Positions 17,445 to 26,434 of a stretch of 64,000 bases of DNA are shown here, piece by piece. The stretch's first letter is position 1; the number at the start of each line of letters is the position of its first letter. This DNA comes from Asanoa ferruginea. GTDB lineage: Bacteria > Actinomycetota > Actinomycetes > Mycobacteriales > Micromonosporaceae. The DNA lies in contig NZ_QUMQ01000001.1 of the NCBI RefSeq assembly GCF_003387075.1, forward strand, positions 4,092,001 to 4,156,000. Direction: 5' to 3'. The notes under the pieces were generated by a model. The model was not told where the DNA came from. It saw nothing but the letters and a program-made list of their open reading frames with translations, and searched no databases. Made by a program: the position numbers and the translations under genes.

Positions 17445-18812
17445 ATGACCCGAGAACCGGCGCTCACGCTCGAAGAGCTCGCGGTGGCCGTCGACGGCGG
17501 CGAGATAGACACCGTCGCGCTCGCGCTCACCGACATGGAAGGGCGCCTGCAGGGCAAGCGGCTGCACGGCCGGTTCTTCCTCGACGAGGTCACCCAGTCC
17601 GGCGCTGAGGGCTGCAACTACCTGCTCGCGGTCGACGTCGACATGAACACCGTCGACGGCTACGCGATGTCGAGCTGGGAGCGCGGCTACGGCGACTTCG
17701 CCATGGTGCCCGACCTCCGCACCCTGCGCCGCGTGCCGTGGCAGCCCGGCACCGCCCTGCTGCTGTCCGACCTCGCCTGGCTCGACGGCTCCGGCGACGT
17801 GGTGGCCAGCCCCCGGCAGATCCTGCGGCGCCAGCTCGAAAGGCTGGCCGAGCACAATCTGACGGCGTACGCCGGGACCGAACTCGAATTCGTGCTCTTC
17901 CGCGACTCCTACGAAGACGCCTGGCGGCGCGGCTACCGCGAGATGACCCCGGCCAACCTCTACAACGTCGACTACTCGCTGCTGGGCACCGCGCGGGTCG
18001 AGCCGTTGCTGCGCCGGATCCGCAACGAGATGGCCGGCGCCGGGCTGGTGCCGGAGAGTGCCAAGGGCGAGTGCAACCTCGGCCAGCACGAGATCGCCTT
18101 CCGCTACGCCGACGCGTTGACCTGCGCCGATCACCATGTGATCTACAAGAACGGCGCCAAGGAGATCGCGGCTCAGGAGGGCATGGCGATCACCTTCATG
18201 GCCAAGCCCAACGCGCGGGAGGGCAACTCCTGCCACGTGCACTTCTCGCTGCGCGGGCCCGACGACCGGTCGGCGATGCTCGGTGACGGGCCGGCCCACC
18301 TCTCAAAAGTCGGGCAGCACGCGCTGGCCGGTCTGCTGGCCACGATGCGCGACTTCAGCGTGCTCTTCGCACCCAACATCAACTCTTACAAGCGCTACCA
18401 GCCGGGCTCGTTCGCGCCGACCGCGTTGCGGTGGGGGAGCGACAACCGCACCTGCGCGCTGCGGTTGGTCGGGCACGGGCAGGGCATGCGGGTGGAAAAC
18501 CGGGTGCCGGGCGCCGACGTCAATCCCTACCTGGCCATCGCCGCGCTGGTCGCCGGCACGATCCACGGCATCGAGAACGAGTTGCCGCTGGAGGCGGAGT
18601 TCACCGGCAACGCCTACGGCGACGAGACCTCGCCCCGGGTGCCTTCGGCGCTGCGCGAGGCAGCGGCGCTCTGGGAGGGCTCCGCGATCGCCCGCGCCGC
18701 GTTCGGCGACGACGTGGTCGACCACTATGCCAACCGGGCCCGGGTCGAGCTGGCCGCCTTCGACGCTGCCGTCACCGACTGGGAGCTGTTCCGCGGCTTC
18801 GAGCGCTTATGA
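17445..18812 (+). CDS. Glutamine-synthetase-like gamma-glutamyl-amine ligase (PuuA/GlnA3/GlnA4 type)
   Basis: 455 residues with the glutamine synthetase fold: N-terminal beta-grasp (GRLQGKRL), catalytic TELEF (E146, E148), GECNLGQHEI, GNSCHVHFSL, NINSYKRYQPGSF and RVENRVPGADVNPYLA. Sequence style and context place it with ligases that join glutamate to an amine using ATP rather than with true GlnA. It precedes an aldehyde dehydrogenase, an SDR and PuuD-like hydrolases, matching a gamma-glutamylated amine pathway. ATG 17445 has GGAGGCG upstream. The amine is unknown; polyamine and ethanolamine are the leading guesses. Confidence 0.85.
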   Translation: MTREPALTLEELAVAVDGGEIDTVALALTDMEGRLQGKRLHGRFFLDEVTQSGAEGCNYLLAVDVDMNTVDGYAMSSWERGYGDFAMVPDLRTLRRVPWQPGTALLLSDLAWLDGSGDVVASPRQILRRQLERLAEHNLTAYAGTELEFVLFRDSYEDAWRRGYREMTPANLYNVDYSLLGTARVEPLLRRIRNEMAGAGLVPESAKGECNLGQHEIAFRYADALTCADHHVIYKNGAKEIAAQEGMAITFMAKPNAREGNSCHVHFSLRGPDDRSAMLGDGPAHLSKVGQHALAGLLATMRDFSVLFAPNINSYKRYQPGSFAPTALRWGSDNRTCALRLVGHGQGMRVENRVPGADVNPYLAIAALVAGTIHGIENELPLEAEFTGNAYGDETSPRVPSALREAAALWEGSAIARAAFGDDVVDHYANRARVELAAFDAAVTDWELFRGFERL

Positions 18813-18852
18813 GGGCCTGTCCACCGGACAGACCCCAGGAGGGGAAACAACA

Positions 18853-20208
18853 GTGACCGAACTGGTCAACCCGGCAACCGGGCTGGCGATCGAGACCGTG
18901 CCGGCGAGCAGTCTCTATGACACCGACGCCGCGATCGAGCGGGCCAACGCCGCGTTCCCGCGGTGGCGGGCGATGGCGCCCGCCGACCGGGCCCGGCTGC
19001 TGCGCCGGTTCGCCGCCGTCGTCGACGCGCACATCGAAGAGCTCGCCGAGCTGGAGGTGCGCAACTCCGGGCACACCATCGGCAACGCCCGCTGGGAGGC
19101 GGGCAACGTCCGCGACGTGCTCGACTACTACGCCGGTGCGCCCGAACGGCTGATGGGCCGGCAGATCCCGGTCGCGGGCGGGCTCGACGTGACGTTCCAC
19201 GAGCCGCTCGGCGTGGTCGGCGTGATCGTGCCGTGGAACTTCCCGATGCCGATCGCCGGGTGGGGCTTCGCGCCGGCGCTCGCGGCCGGCAACACCGTGG
19301 TGCTCAAGCCGGCCGAGGTGACTCCGCTGACCGCGCTGCGGCTGGGGGAGTTGGCCCTCGAGGCGGGGCTGCCACGGGGTGTCTTCACCGTCGTACCCGG
19401 GCGTGGATCCCTTGTCGGTGAACGGTTTGTCACCCATCCGGCGGTGCGCAAGGTGTGCTTCACCGGGTCGACCGAGGTCGGGCAGCGGATCATGCGGGGC
19501 TGCGCCGACCAGGTCAAGCGGGTGACGCTGGAGCTCGGTGGGAAGAGCGCAAACATCGTGTTCGCCGACGCCGACCTGGCGAAAGCGGCTGCCGGTGCGC
19601 CCGCCGCGGTCTTCGACAACGCCGGCCAGGACTGCTGCGCGCGGTCGCGGATCCTGGTCGAGCGCGGTGTCTACGACCGGTTCCTCGAGCTGTTGGAGCC
19701 GGCCGTCAAGGCGTTCCGGGTCGAGGATCCGGCGCTGGAGACGGCGCAGATGGGCCCGCTGATCACCGCGGCGCAACGGTCGTCGGTGGCGTCCTATGTG
19801 GATGACGACGCGCGGGTGGCGTTCACGGGCAGTGCGCCAGAAGGACCCGGATTCTGGTACGCGCCAACGGTTCTGCTCGCCGGCTCGCCCAGCGACCGGC
19901 ACTGGCGCGAGGAGATCTTCGGTCCTGTGGTCTCGGTGCTGCCGTTCGACGACGAGGCCGACGCGATCCGGCTGGCCAACGACACCGAATACGGCCTGTC
20001 CGGCTCGATCTGGACCCGCGACACCGGCCGGGCGATCCGGGTGGCCCGCGGTGTCGAGACCGGCAACCTTTCCGTCAACTCCAACTCGTCGGTCCGTTAC
20101 TCGACCCCGTTCGGCGGCATGAAGCAGTCCGGGCTCGGCCGCGAACTCGGTCCCGACGCGCTGCTCTCCTTCACCGACGTCAAAAACGTCTTCCTCGCTG
20201 CAGATTGA
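18853..20208 (+). CDS. Aldehyde dehydrogenase (PuuC-like)
   Basis: 451 residues, NAD(P)-dependent. Motifs in order: VPWNFPMPIAGW, GNTVVLKPAEVTP, FTGSTEVG, LELGGKSANIVF (catalytic Glu 227), GQDCCARSR (nucleophile C261), EEIFGPVVSV and FGGMKQSGLGRE. It would oxidise the aldehyde formed from the amine, probably as a gamma-glutamyl amino aldehyde. GTG 18853 has AGGAGGGGA upstream, 40 nt after the ligase stop. It is slightly shorter than the usual 480-500 residues, mainly at the N-terminus. Co-transcribed with the ligase and the SDR. Confidence 0.93.
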   Translation: MTELVNPATGLAIETVPASSLYDTDAAIERANAAFPRWRAMAPADRARLLRRFAAVVDAHIEELAELEVRNSGHTIGNARWEAGNVRDVLDYYAGAPERLMGRQIPVAGGLDVTFHEPLGVVGVIVPWNFPMPIAGWGFAPALAAGNTVVLKPAEVTPLTALRLGELALEAGLPRGVFTVVPGRGSLVGERFVTHPAVRKVCFTGSTEVGQRIMRGCADQVKRVTLELGGKSANIVFADADLAKAAAGAPAAVFDNAGQDCCARSRILVERGVYDRFLELLEPAVKAFRVEDPALETAQMGPLITAAQRSSVASYVDDDARVAFTGSAPEGPGFWYAPTVLLAGSPSDRHWREEIFGPVVSVLPFDDEADAIRLANDTEYGLSGSIWTRDTGRAIRVARGVETGNLSVNSNSSVRYSTPFGGMKQSGLGRELGPDALLSFTDVKNVFLAAD

Positions 20209-20216
20209 GAGGCTCG

Positions 20217-20981
20217 ATGAACAGGCTCCAAGACCGGGTGGCCGTGATCACCGGTGCCGGCAGTGGCATCGGGCTGGCCACCGCCCGCCGCTTCGCCGCC
20301 GAGGGCGCGAAGGTGGTCTGCGTCGACGTCGGCGCTACGGCGGGCAAAGCGGCGGCCGACGAGGTCGGCGGTGAGTTCGTGCTGTGCGACGTCGCCGACG
20401 AGGCCGGGGTTCGCGACCTGTTCGACGGCGTGGCCGAAAGGTATGGCCGGGTCGATATCGCGTTCAACAACGCCGGAATCTCGCCGCCGGACGACGATTC
20501 CATCCTGGAAACCGGGCTCGACGCCTGGGAACGGGTGATCCGGGTCAACACCACGAGCGTCTACCTGTGCTGCAAGTACGCGATCCCGCACATGCGGCGG
20601 CAGGGCAAGGGCTCGATCATCAACACCGCCTCATTCGTCGCACTGATGGGCGCGGCCACCTCGCAGATCGCCTACACCGCCAGTAAGGGTGGTGTCCTCG
20701 CGATGACCCGTGAGCTGGGCGTCCAGTTCGCCCGTGAGGGGATCCGGGTCAACGCCCTGTGCCCCGGGCCGATCGCCACACCGCTGCTGCTGGAGCTGTT
20801 CGCCAAGGACCCGGAGCGGGCCGCGCGGCGCCTGGTGCACGTGCCGATGGGCCGGTTCGGCAAGCCGGAGGAGATCGCGGCGGCCGTGGCCTTCCTGGCC
20901 AGCGACGACGCGTCCTTCATGACGGCGGCGCAATTTGTCGTCGACGGCGGAATTACAGGGGCATACGTCACACCTCTGTAG
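20217..20981 (+). CDS. Short-chain dehydrogenase/reductase
   Basis: 255 residues, classical SDR. The cofactor motif is TGAGSGIG (residues 12-19), NNAG is present, and the catalytic YTASK has Y153 and K157. Acidic VCVDV at the end of strand 2 favours NAD(H). Substrate unknown; it may oxidise an alcohol intermediate in the amine pathway. ATG 20217 follows GAGAGG and lies 8 nt after the aldehyde dehydrogenase stop. Confidence 0.92.
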   Translation: MNRLQDRVAVITGAGSGIGLATARRFAAEGAKVVCVDVGATAGKAAADEVGGEFVLCDVADEAGVRDLFDGVAERYGRVDIAFNNAGISPPDDDSILETGLDAWERVIRVNTTSVYLCCKYAIPHMRRQGKGSIINTASFVALMGAATSQIAYTASKGGVLAMTRELGVQFAREGIRVNALCPGPIATPLLLELFAKDPERAARRLVHVPMGRFGKPEEIAAAVAFLASDDASFMTAAQFVVDGGITGAYVTPL

Positions 20982-21042
20982 CGATCGTTTGGCGAACGGG
21001 TCGCCGGGTAGCAAAGTTGTGGGGAGGAGGTTCTCAGCCAAC

Positions 21043-21756
21043 GTGCGACCTATCGTCGGAATCACGTCCTATGTAGAACCCGCTTCTTGGGGTATTTGGA
21101 TCGACCAGGATGCGGCCTTGATCAGAAAGTCCTACGTCGACGCGGTGACCGCCGCCGGCGCCCGGGCGGTGATATTGCCGCCGGATGACACCGACGCCGA
21201 CGTGCTCCGCGCACTCGACGCGCTGATCATCGCGGGCGGCGCAGACCTCGGACCCGACCTCTACGGCGAGACGCCCGGCCCGCTCACCGACAGCCGACCA
21301 GACCGCGACCGCGGCGAGTCCGTGCTGCTCCAGGCGGCGCTCCGCACCGACCTGCCGGTGCTCGGCATCTGCCGGGGCATGCAGTTGCTGGCGGTGACCT
21401 GTGGTGGCCGGCTGCACCAGCACCTGCCGGATGTGGTCGGTTCCGACAAGCACCGGCCGGGTCCGGGTGTATATGGCTGGCACGGCATCCAGTTGTCGCC
21501 GGGTTCGCTGGCCGCCGAGGTGGCCGGTGACGGTCCCGAGGGCGACGGCCGGGTGGAGGTCAACACCTACCACCACCAGGGTGTCGCCGATCCGGGGTCA
21601 CTGCTGATCACGGCCCGCGCCGACGACGGCGTCATCGAGGCGGTCGAAGACCCGACGAAGCCGTTCGTGCTGGGCGTCCAGTGGCACCCGGAAGAGTCCG
21701 GCGAGCGCCGCATCTTCGAATCCCTGGTCGACGCGGCCCGAGCCGGCACGGCTTAA
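21043..21756 (+). CDS. Gamma-glutamyl-gamma-aminobutyrate hydrolase family protein (PuuD-like), copy 1
   Basis: 237-residue class I glutamine amidotransferase-fold hydrolase. The triad is C110 in LGICRGMQL, H215 and E217 in GVQWHPEES. The family removes glutamate from gamma-glutamyl products, the last step of the Puu pathway. GTG 21043 begins the conserved VRPIVGITSY; the GGGGAGGAGG ribosome site is rather far (about 12 nt). It follows the SDR by 61 nt and is probably the last gene of the ligase operon, closed by the 21-bp hairpin downstream. Confidence 0.9.
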   Translation: MRPIVGITSYVEPASWGIWIDQDAALIRKSYVDAVTAAGARAVILPPDDTDADVLRALDALIIAGGADLGPDLYGETPGPLTDSRPDRDRGESVLLQAALRTDLPVLGICRGMQLLAVTCGGRLHQHLPDVVGSDKHRPGPGVYGWHGIQLSPGSLAAEVAGDGPEGDGRVEVNTYHHQGVADPGSLLITARADDGVIEAVEDPTKPFVLGVQWHPEESGERRIFESLVDAARAGTA

Positions 21757-21790
21757 CCCGCTCCTCGGCCCGAACAACGTCCGCAGCGAT

Positions 21791-21845
21791 CTGGGGCGGC
21801 AGATCTGTCGAGTTGATCTCTGATTCGATAGATCTGCCGCCCCAG
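21791..21845. terminator. 21-bp hairpin terminator between the two PuuD-like genes
   Basis: CTGGGGCGGCAGATCTGTCG and one further base pair with 21825-21845 (one G-U), with a 13-nt loop. It begins 34 nt after the first hydrolase stop. The rest of the 282-nt gap holds only the promoter elements of copy 2. Confidence 0.85.
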
Positions 21846-22026
21846 ACGCGCGGAGCGCGGCCACCGTGGTTGTGTGCCGCGGACCTGGCTCGATGCGCCA
21901 GCGAGTTTGTCCGGCGGGAGCGACGGTCCGGACCACCGCGGACCCGGGACCGCGATTGGGCTCTTGAGAAGTTGATCGCGTTATTTGCCTCGGAGAATGT
22001 TGGGTTTGATCTGATCGGGGCGCGGC

Positions 22027-22032
22027 TAGAGT
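22027..22032 (+). promoter_or_regulatory. -10 box for the second PuuD-like gene, probably leaderless
   Basis: TAGAGT ends exactly 6 nt before ATG 22039, so transcription would start at the A of the ATG. No convincing -35 hexamer is present; TTGATC at 21972 and 22006 are both badly spaced. Confidence 0.5.
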
Positions 22033-22038
22033 GAGCGC

Positions 22039-22752
22039 ATGTCTCGGCCCGTGATCGGCCTGACCACCTACGCCGAAGAGGCGAGGTTCGGGCTCAACGA
22101 CACGTTCGCCGCCGTGTTGCCGCTGGCTTACGTGCAGGCGGTGCACAACAGCGGCGGCCGCGCGGTGCTCATCACCCCCGACGCGCCCGATATCGATGCC
22201 CTTGACGGGCTCGACGGGATCGTGTTCACCGGTGGGTCTGACGTCGATCCGGCGCTCTACGGGGAGGCGGCGCATCCGACCACCCAGGTCAAGCCCGAGC
22301 GCGACGCCGCCGAGATGCTGCTGCTGCGGGCCGCGCTCGCCAAAGACCTGCCGCTGCTGGCCATCTGCCGGGGCATGCAGTTGATGACCGTCGCCTATGG
22401 CGGCAAGCTGCACCAGCACCTGCCTGACGTGCTCGGGCACGACAACCACCGGCCGACGTCGGGGCCGAAGTTCGGGTTTCACCGGGTTGATCTGGCGCCC
22501 GGGTCGCTGGCCCGGCAACTGCTCGGCGAGTCGCTCGAGGTCAACTCGTTCCACCACCAGGGTGTCGCCGATCCGGGCAAGCTGACCGCCACCGGCTGGT
22601 GTCCGGAAGACAACCTGATCGAGGTGGTCGAGGATCCGGCGCTGCGGTTCGCGCTCGGGGTGCAGTGGCATCCGGAGGACACCACGGATCATCGGCTGTT
22701 CGCGGCGCTGGTCGGGGCCGCCTCCGGCGGCCGCACGGCTTCCAGCAGCTGA
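22039..22752 (+). CDS. Gamma-glutamyl-gamma-aminobutyrate hydrolase family protein (PuuD-like), copy 2
   Basis: 237 residues, a paralogue of the gene 282 nt upstream, with the same triad: C110 (AICRGMQL), H211 and E213 (GVQWHPED). The two share VIGxTTY starts and the GGKLHQHLPDV and HHQGVADPG segments but differ in the mid-region, so they may act on different gamma-glutamyl products. It appears to have its own promoter with a -10 box 6 nt upstream and no Shine-Dalgarno. It ends the amine island. Confidence 0.9.
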   Translation: MSRPVIGLTTYAEEARFGLNDTFAAVLPLAYVQAVHNSGGRAVLITPDAPDIDALDGLDGIVFTGGSDVDPALYGEAAHPTTQVKPERDAAEMLLLRAALAKDLPLLAICRGMQLMTVAYGGKLHQHLPDVLGHDNHRPTSGPKFGFHRVDLAPGSLARQLLGESLEVNSFHHQGVADPGKLTATGWCPEDNLIEVVEDPALRFALGVQWHPEDTTDHRLFAALVGAASGGRTASSS

Positions 22753-22796
22753 AACCGGCTTCGCTCCGGTTGAGCGCCGGTGGCAGGATCGGGGCC

Positions 22797-23387
22797 ATGG
22801 GCAAGCTGCACGAGCGGATCGACGGCCGGCTGCGGGACTTCATCGAAGCCCAGCACATGTTCTTCGTGGCGACCGCGCCATCCGGTGACGGGGGTCACGT
22901 CAACCTCTCGCCGAAGGGCATGGCGGGCACGTTCGCGGTGCTCGACGAGCATCGGGTCGCCTACCTCGACTTCCACGGGAGCGGCGCGGAGACGCTGGCC
23001 CACCTGCGGCAGAACGGGCGCATCACGATCATGTTCTGCGCGTTCGAGGGGCCGCCCAACATCGTCCGGCTGCACGGGCGGGGAACGTTCACGCCGGTGG
23101 GGGATCCGGGCATGGACAGCGCGTTGGCCCACTTCGCGAACCCGCCCGATGTGCATGGGCTGCGTTCCGTGATCACCGTCGACGTCGACCGGATCAGTGA
23201 CTCGTGCGGCTACTCGGTGCCGTTCATGAGCTATGAGGGCGACCGTGACCTGTTGGTGCGCTGGGCGGAGCGGAAGGACGACGCGGCGCTGGCCGACTAC
23301 CGCCGCGCGAAGAACACCACCAGCATCGACGGGCTGCCGGCCTTCGATCAGGTCGTGGAGACGCCGATCAGCGTGCCGATCCCGTAA
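22797..23387 (+). CDS. Pyridoxamine 5'-phosphate oxidase family protein
   Basis: 196 residues with the FMN-binding split-barrel pattern (MFFVATAPSGDGGHVNLSPKG, then VAYLDFHGSG and ITIMFCAF). Such proteins bind FMN, F420 or haem, and many have no known substrate; a role in B6 synthesis should not be assumed. ATG 22797 starts the conserved LHERIDGRLRDFI. Its last 40 nt overlap the end of the convergent VIT1-like gene. Confidence 0.85.
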   Translation: MGKLHERIDGRLRDFIEAQHMFFVATAPSGDGGHVNLSPKGMAGTFAVLDEHRVAYLDFHGSGAETLAHLRQNGRITIMFCAFEGPPNIVRLHGRGTFTPVGDPGMDSALAHFANPPDVHGLRSVITVDVDRISDSCGYSVPFMSYEGDRDLLVRWAERKDDAALADYRRAKNTTSIDGLPAFDQVVETPISVPIP

Positions 23388-24061
23388 GTGGCCGCAGCCG
23401 CCGCGGCACCGAGGACGAGTTGGCGGGCGCCGCTGCCCCACCACGACCGCTGGGTGAAGCGGGCGACCAGGGCGCCGGCCAGGAACAGGCCCGCACCGCC
23501 GGCGCCGAGTGCCGCCCACAGGTTGGACAGGCCGGCCAGGTAGGGGATCAGCGGTACGACCGCGCCGATCGAGAAGAAGACGAACGAGAGCAACGCCGCA
23601 GCCCACGGGCTCGGGTGATCTTCGGCGTCGACGCCCATCTCCTCCTGGACGTGCACCCGCAGCGCCTCGCGCGGGTTGTCGCGCAGCACCTCGGCGACCT
23701 GGGTGGCCAGTTCGCGGGGGAGGCCGCGGCGGATCCAGGCGTTGGCCAACTCGCGGGCCTCGGCCTCGGGGTGCCGTTCCAGTTCGAGCCGCTCTTTGGC
23801 CACCTCGGCGCGGACCTGCTCGTTCTGGCTGCGCACGCTGGTGTATTCCCCCAGACCCATCGAGATCGCCCCGGCGACCAGGCCGGCGACGCCGGTGAGT
23901 ACGAGGGTGTGCGAGGTGACCCCGCCGCCGCCCACGCCGGCGATCAGGGCGATGTTGGTGACCAGCCCGTCCATGGCGCCGAAGACCGCGGGGCGCAGGG
24001 TCCCCCCGGAAACATCGGCGTGGTGGTGCGGTGCGGGTAGCTCGCGGTCGAGCCCGGTCAC
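23348..24061 (-). CDS. VIT1/CCC1 family iron/manganese transporter
   Basis: 237 residues. The [20 protein letters not shown] first helix and [19 protein letters not shown] second helix are family signatures, followed by a charged cytosolic loop ([21 protein letters not shown]) and three more helices. Members move Fe2+ or Mn2+ out of the cytosol. GTG 24061 overlaps the map stop (GTGA), so the two are translationally coupled. The gene is tail-to-tail with the PPOX gene with a 40-nt overlap. Confidence 0.9.
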   Translation of the reverse strand: MTGLDRELPAPHHHADVSGGTLRPAVFGAMDGLVTNIALIAGVGGGGVTSHTLVLTGVAGLVAGAISMGLGEYTSVRSQNEQVRAEVAKERLELERHPEAEARELANAWIRRGLPRELATQVAEVLRDNPREALRVHVQEEMGVDAEDHPSPWAAALLSFVFFSIGAVVPLIPYLAGLSNLWAALGAGGAGLFLAGALVARFTQRSWWGSGARQLVLGAAAAAATYGIGTLIGVSTT

Positions 24062-24915
24062 GGAAGGGTCAGGATCTCGTGGCCGTCTTCCGTTACCACG
24101 ATCGTGTGCTCGAACTGAGCGGTCCACTTGCGGTCCTTCGTGACGACGGTCCAGCCGTCGTCCCACATGTCGTATTCGTAGGTGCCCAGCGTGATCATCG
24201 GCTCGATCGTGAAGGTCATCCCCGGCTCCATCAGGTCGGTCGGCCGGGGGCTGTCGTAGTGCGGCACATAGAGCCCGCTGTGGAACGCCTCACCGATGCC
24301 GTGCCCGGTGAAGTCGCGCACCACGCCGTAGCCGAACCGTTTCGCATAGGACTCGATCACCCGGCCGATGACGTTGATCTGGCGACCCGTCGCGACCGCC
24401 TTGATCCCCCGCATCATCGCCTCGTGGGTGCGCTCGACCAGCAGCCGGTCCTCCTCGGCCACGTCGCCGACCAGGAAGGTCGCGTCGGTGTCGCCGTGCA
24501 CCCCGCCGATGAAGGCGGTGACATCGACGTTGATGATGTCGCCGTCTTCGAGCACGGTGCTGTCGGGGATGCCGTGACAGATGACTTCATTGAGGCTGGT
24601 GCAACACGACTTGGGAAAGCCCTTGTAACCCAGCGTCGACGGGTAAGCACCATGATCCACCAGGAACTCGTGCACCACCTTGTCGATCTCGTCGGTGGTG
24701 ACGCCGGGCTTGCAGTGCTCCCCGGCAAGCTGCGTGGCCTGCGCGGCGAGCCGGGAGGCGAGCCGCATCCGCTCGATCGTCTCCGGCGTCTGCACGTTGG
24801 AACCACGCCAGGGCGTAGGCCCTTTCTTCCCGACATACTCCGGACGGGGAATCGAGGGCGGCACCTGGCGCCACGGCGAGATCTTGCCGGGGGTCAGCTG
24901 AGCACGGTCGGCCAT
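24058..24915 (-). CDS. map: Methionine aminopeptidase, type I
   Basis: Removes N-terminal Met from nascent proteins. 285 residues; the first 40 form the Pro-rich extension ([19 protein letters not shown]) seen in actinobacterial MetAP1c. Metal ligands are in [29 protein letters not shown] and QFEHTI. A TAATGT box lies 7 nt before the ATG (24923-24928) and there is no ribosome site, suggesting a leaderless message. Its stop overlaps the start of the VIT1-like gene. Confidence 0.96.
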   Translation of the reverse strand: MADRAQLTPGKISPWRQVPPSIPRPEYVGKKGPTPWRGSNVQTPETIERMRLASRLAAQATQLAGEHCKPGVTTDEIDKVVHEFLVDHGAYPSTLGYKGFPKSCCTSLNEVICHGIPDSTVLEDGDIINVDVTAFIGGVHGDTDATFLVGDVAEEDRLLVERTHEAMMRGIKAVATGRQINVIGRVIESYAKRFGYGVVRDFTGHGIGEAFHSGLYVPHYDSPRPTDLMEPGMTFTIEPMITLGTYEYDMWDDGWTVVTKDRKWTAQFEHTIVVTEDGHEILTLP

Positions 24916-24922
24916 GCTTCAC

Positions 24923-24928
24923 ACATTA
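24923..24928 (-). promoter_or_regulatory. -10 box of map, leaderless
   Basis: TAATGT on the minus strand ends 7 nt before the map ATG, placing the transcript start at or next to the start codon. Confidence 0.45.
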
Positions 24929-24981
24929 GCGACGCCGACGGGTTGCTTGCCGGGGCCCGAGGGGTGTGCCAAGGTTGTGCC

Positions 24982-25287
24982 GTGGATCAAGAGGAGACCG
25001 TCTTCTCCGCCACCAGCGAGGGTGACGCAGACCACCGCCGAGTGGTCGTGACCGGCGAGGTCGACATGGCCACCGCCGACGCGATGTTCCAGGCCGCGAC
25101 CCGCGAGCCGGCCGCGAAGGTGACGCTCGACCTGCGCGCGGTGACGTTCTTCGATTCGGCGGCCATCCAGGCATTGGTTCGGCTGACCGATCGGGTTCCG
25201 GAGCTGTCGGTGATCCCGTCGCGGCGGGTGCGGCGGGTTCTTGATATCGCCGGGCTGGGCGATCAGGGCTGGCTCTCGCCGGAGTAG
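24982..25287 (+). CDS. STAS-domain protein (anti-sigma factor antagonist-like)
   Basis: 101 residues with a single STAS fold: VVVTGEVDMATADAM, KVTLDLRAVTFFDSAAIQAL and a C-terminal RVLDIAGL. S59 next to D58 occupies the position phosphorylated in SpoIIAA-like antagonists. It is slightly short and has no kinase or sigma gene beside it, so its partner is elsewhere. GTG 24982 is preceded by AAGGTT 5 nt away and no clear ribosome site. The 2.1-kb repeat region begins right after it. Confidence 0.82.
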   Translation: MDQEETVFSATSEGDADHRRVVVTGEVDMATADAMFQAATREPAAKVTLDLRAVTFFDSAAIQALVRLTDRVPELSVIPSRRVRRVLDIAGLGDQGWLSPE

Positions 25288-25384
25288 GTCTCGATCTGGT
25301 CCCGGGTCCGTCGTGGGGGCGACCGTTGCTCCCGCCGGGGATCGCTCCGCCTTCGCTTCGCTTGCCGGGTCCGTGGTTTGGTTT

Positions 25385-25497
25385 GGGGCTTCGCCCCTTG
25401 CCCCTTTCCTGGGTGTTGCCGCATGGGAGCCGCGTAGGGCGTTGGCTCCTGGGTCGGATTGGGGCTTTGCCCCATGGGCTGATTGGGGCTTTGCCCC
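25385..25497. repeat. GGGGCTTYGCCCC hairpin repeats
   Basis: The 13-nt hairpin GGGGCTTCGCCCC or GGGGCTTTGCCCC occurs at 25385-25397, 25461-25473 and 25485-25497, the last two inside a 24-nt direct repeat. A fourth copy lies at 26738-26750, so the motif brackets the main repeat block. Confidence 0.75.
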
Positions 25498-25848
25498 ATG
25501 GATTCAGCTGGGGCCCTTTCAGGGGGCGCCCGCAAACCGGGCGCTGCGCCCGCCCGACCGGGGCGTTGCCTCCGGACCCGGGCGGGGTGCTGCCCCTGGA
25601 CCCGGGTGGCGCTGCCCCTGGACCCGGGTGGCGCGGCCCCTGGACCCGGGCGGGGCGCCGGCCCCGGACGCCCGCGGGGCGCTGCCCCTAAACCCGGGCG
25701 GGGCGCTGCCCCTGGACCCGGGTGACGCTGCCCCTGGACCCGGGTGACGCTGCCCCTGGACCCGGGTGACGCTGCCCCTGGACCCGGGTGGCGCTGCCCC
25801 TGGACCCGGGCGGGGCGCCGGCGCCGGACGCCCGCGGGGCGCTGCCCC

Positions 25849-26148
25849 GGGCCCGCCGGGGCGCCAGCTCGACCGGCGCCCTGCCCCAGCGGGGTCCCTG
25901 CCCCGGACCCCACTGCGGCGCTGCGCCGGCTCGACCAAGGCGCTGCCCGGACCGGGGCGGCGCTGTCCCGGGACGCCGGCGGGGCGCTGTACCGGGCCCG
26001 CCGGGGCGCCAGCTCGACCGGCGCCCTGCCCCAGCGGGGTCCCTGCCCCGGACCCCACTGCGGCGCTGCGCCGGCTCGACCAAGGCGCTACCCGGACCGG
26101 GGCGGCGCTGTCCCGGGACGCCGGCGGGGCGCTGTACCGGGCCCGCCC
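25849..26148. repeat. 145-nt direct repeat, two copies plus a third start
   Basis: The stretch beginning GGGCCCGCCGGGGCGCCAGC at 25849 recurs at 25994 almost unchanged and restarts at 26139 before diverging, an exact 145-nt period. A period not divisible by three rules out a repeated protein domain. Confidence 0.8.
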
Positions 26149-26434
26149 GGGCGCCGGCTCCACCGGGGCGCTGCCTCCGGACCCTGGGCGGGCACTGCGC
26201 CGGACGCCCGGCGGGGTGCGGAACCCGGGCCCCACCGGGGCGCCGGCTCGACTGGGGCGCTGCCCCAAGTGGGCCCCGCCCAGACCCCACCGCAGCGCTG
26301 CGCCGGCTCGACCGCGGCGCAGCGCTGCGGACCCGGGCGGGGCGATGCCCCCGGACCCGGGGCGGGGCGATGCCCTCGGACCGGGGGGCACTGCCCCCCG
26401 CCCCCCGGACCCAACCGGGGCGCTGCGCAGGCCC

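Noticed and set aside
21681-22034. 117-codon frame filling the gap between the two PuuD-like genes
   Set aside because: It runs through the 21-bp hairpin and the copy-2 promoter and has no start signal or domain.
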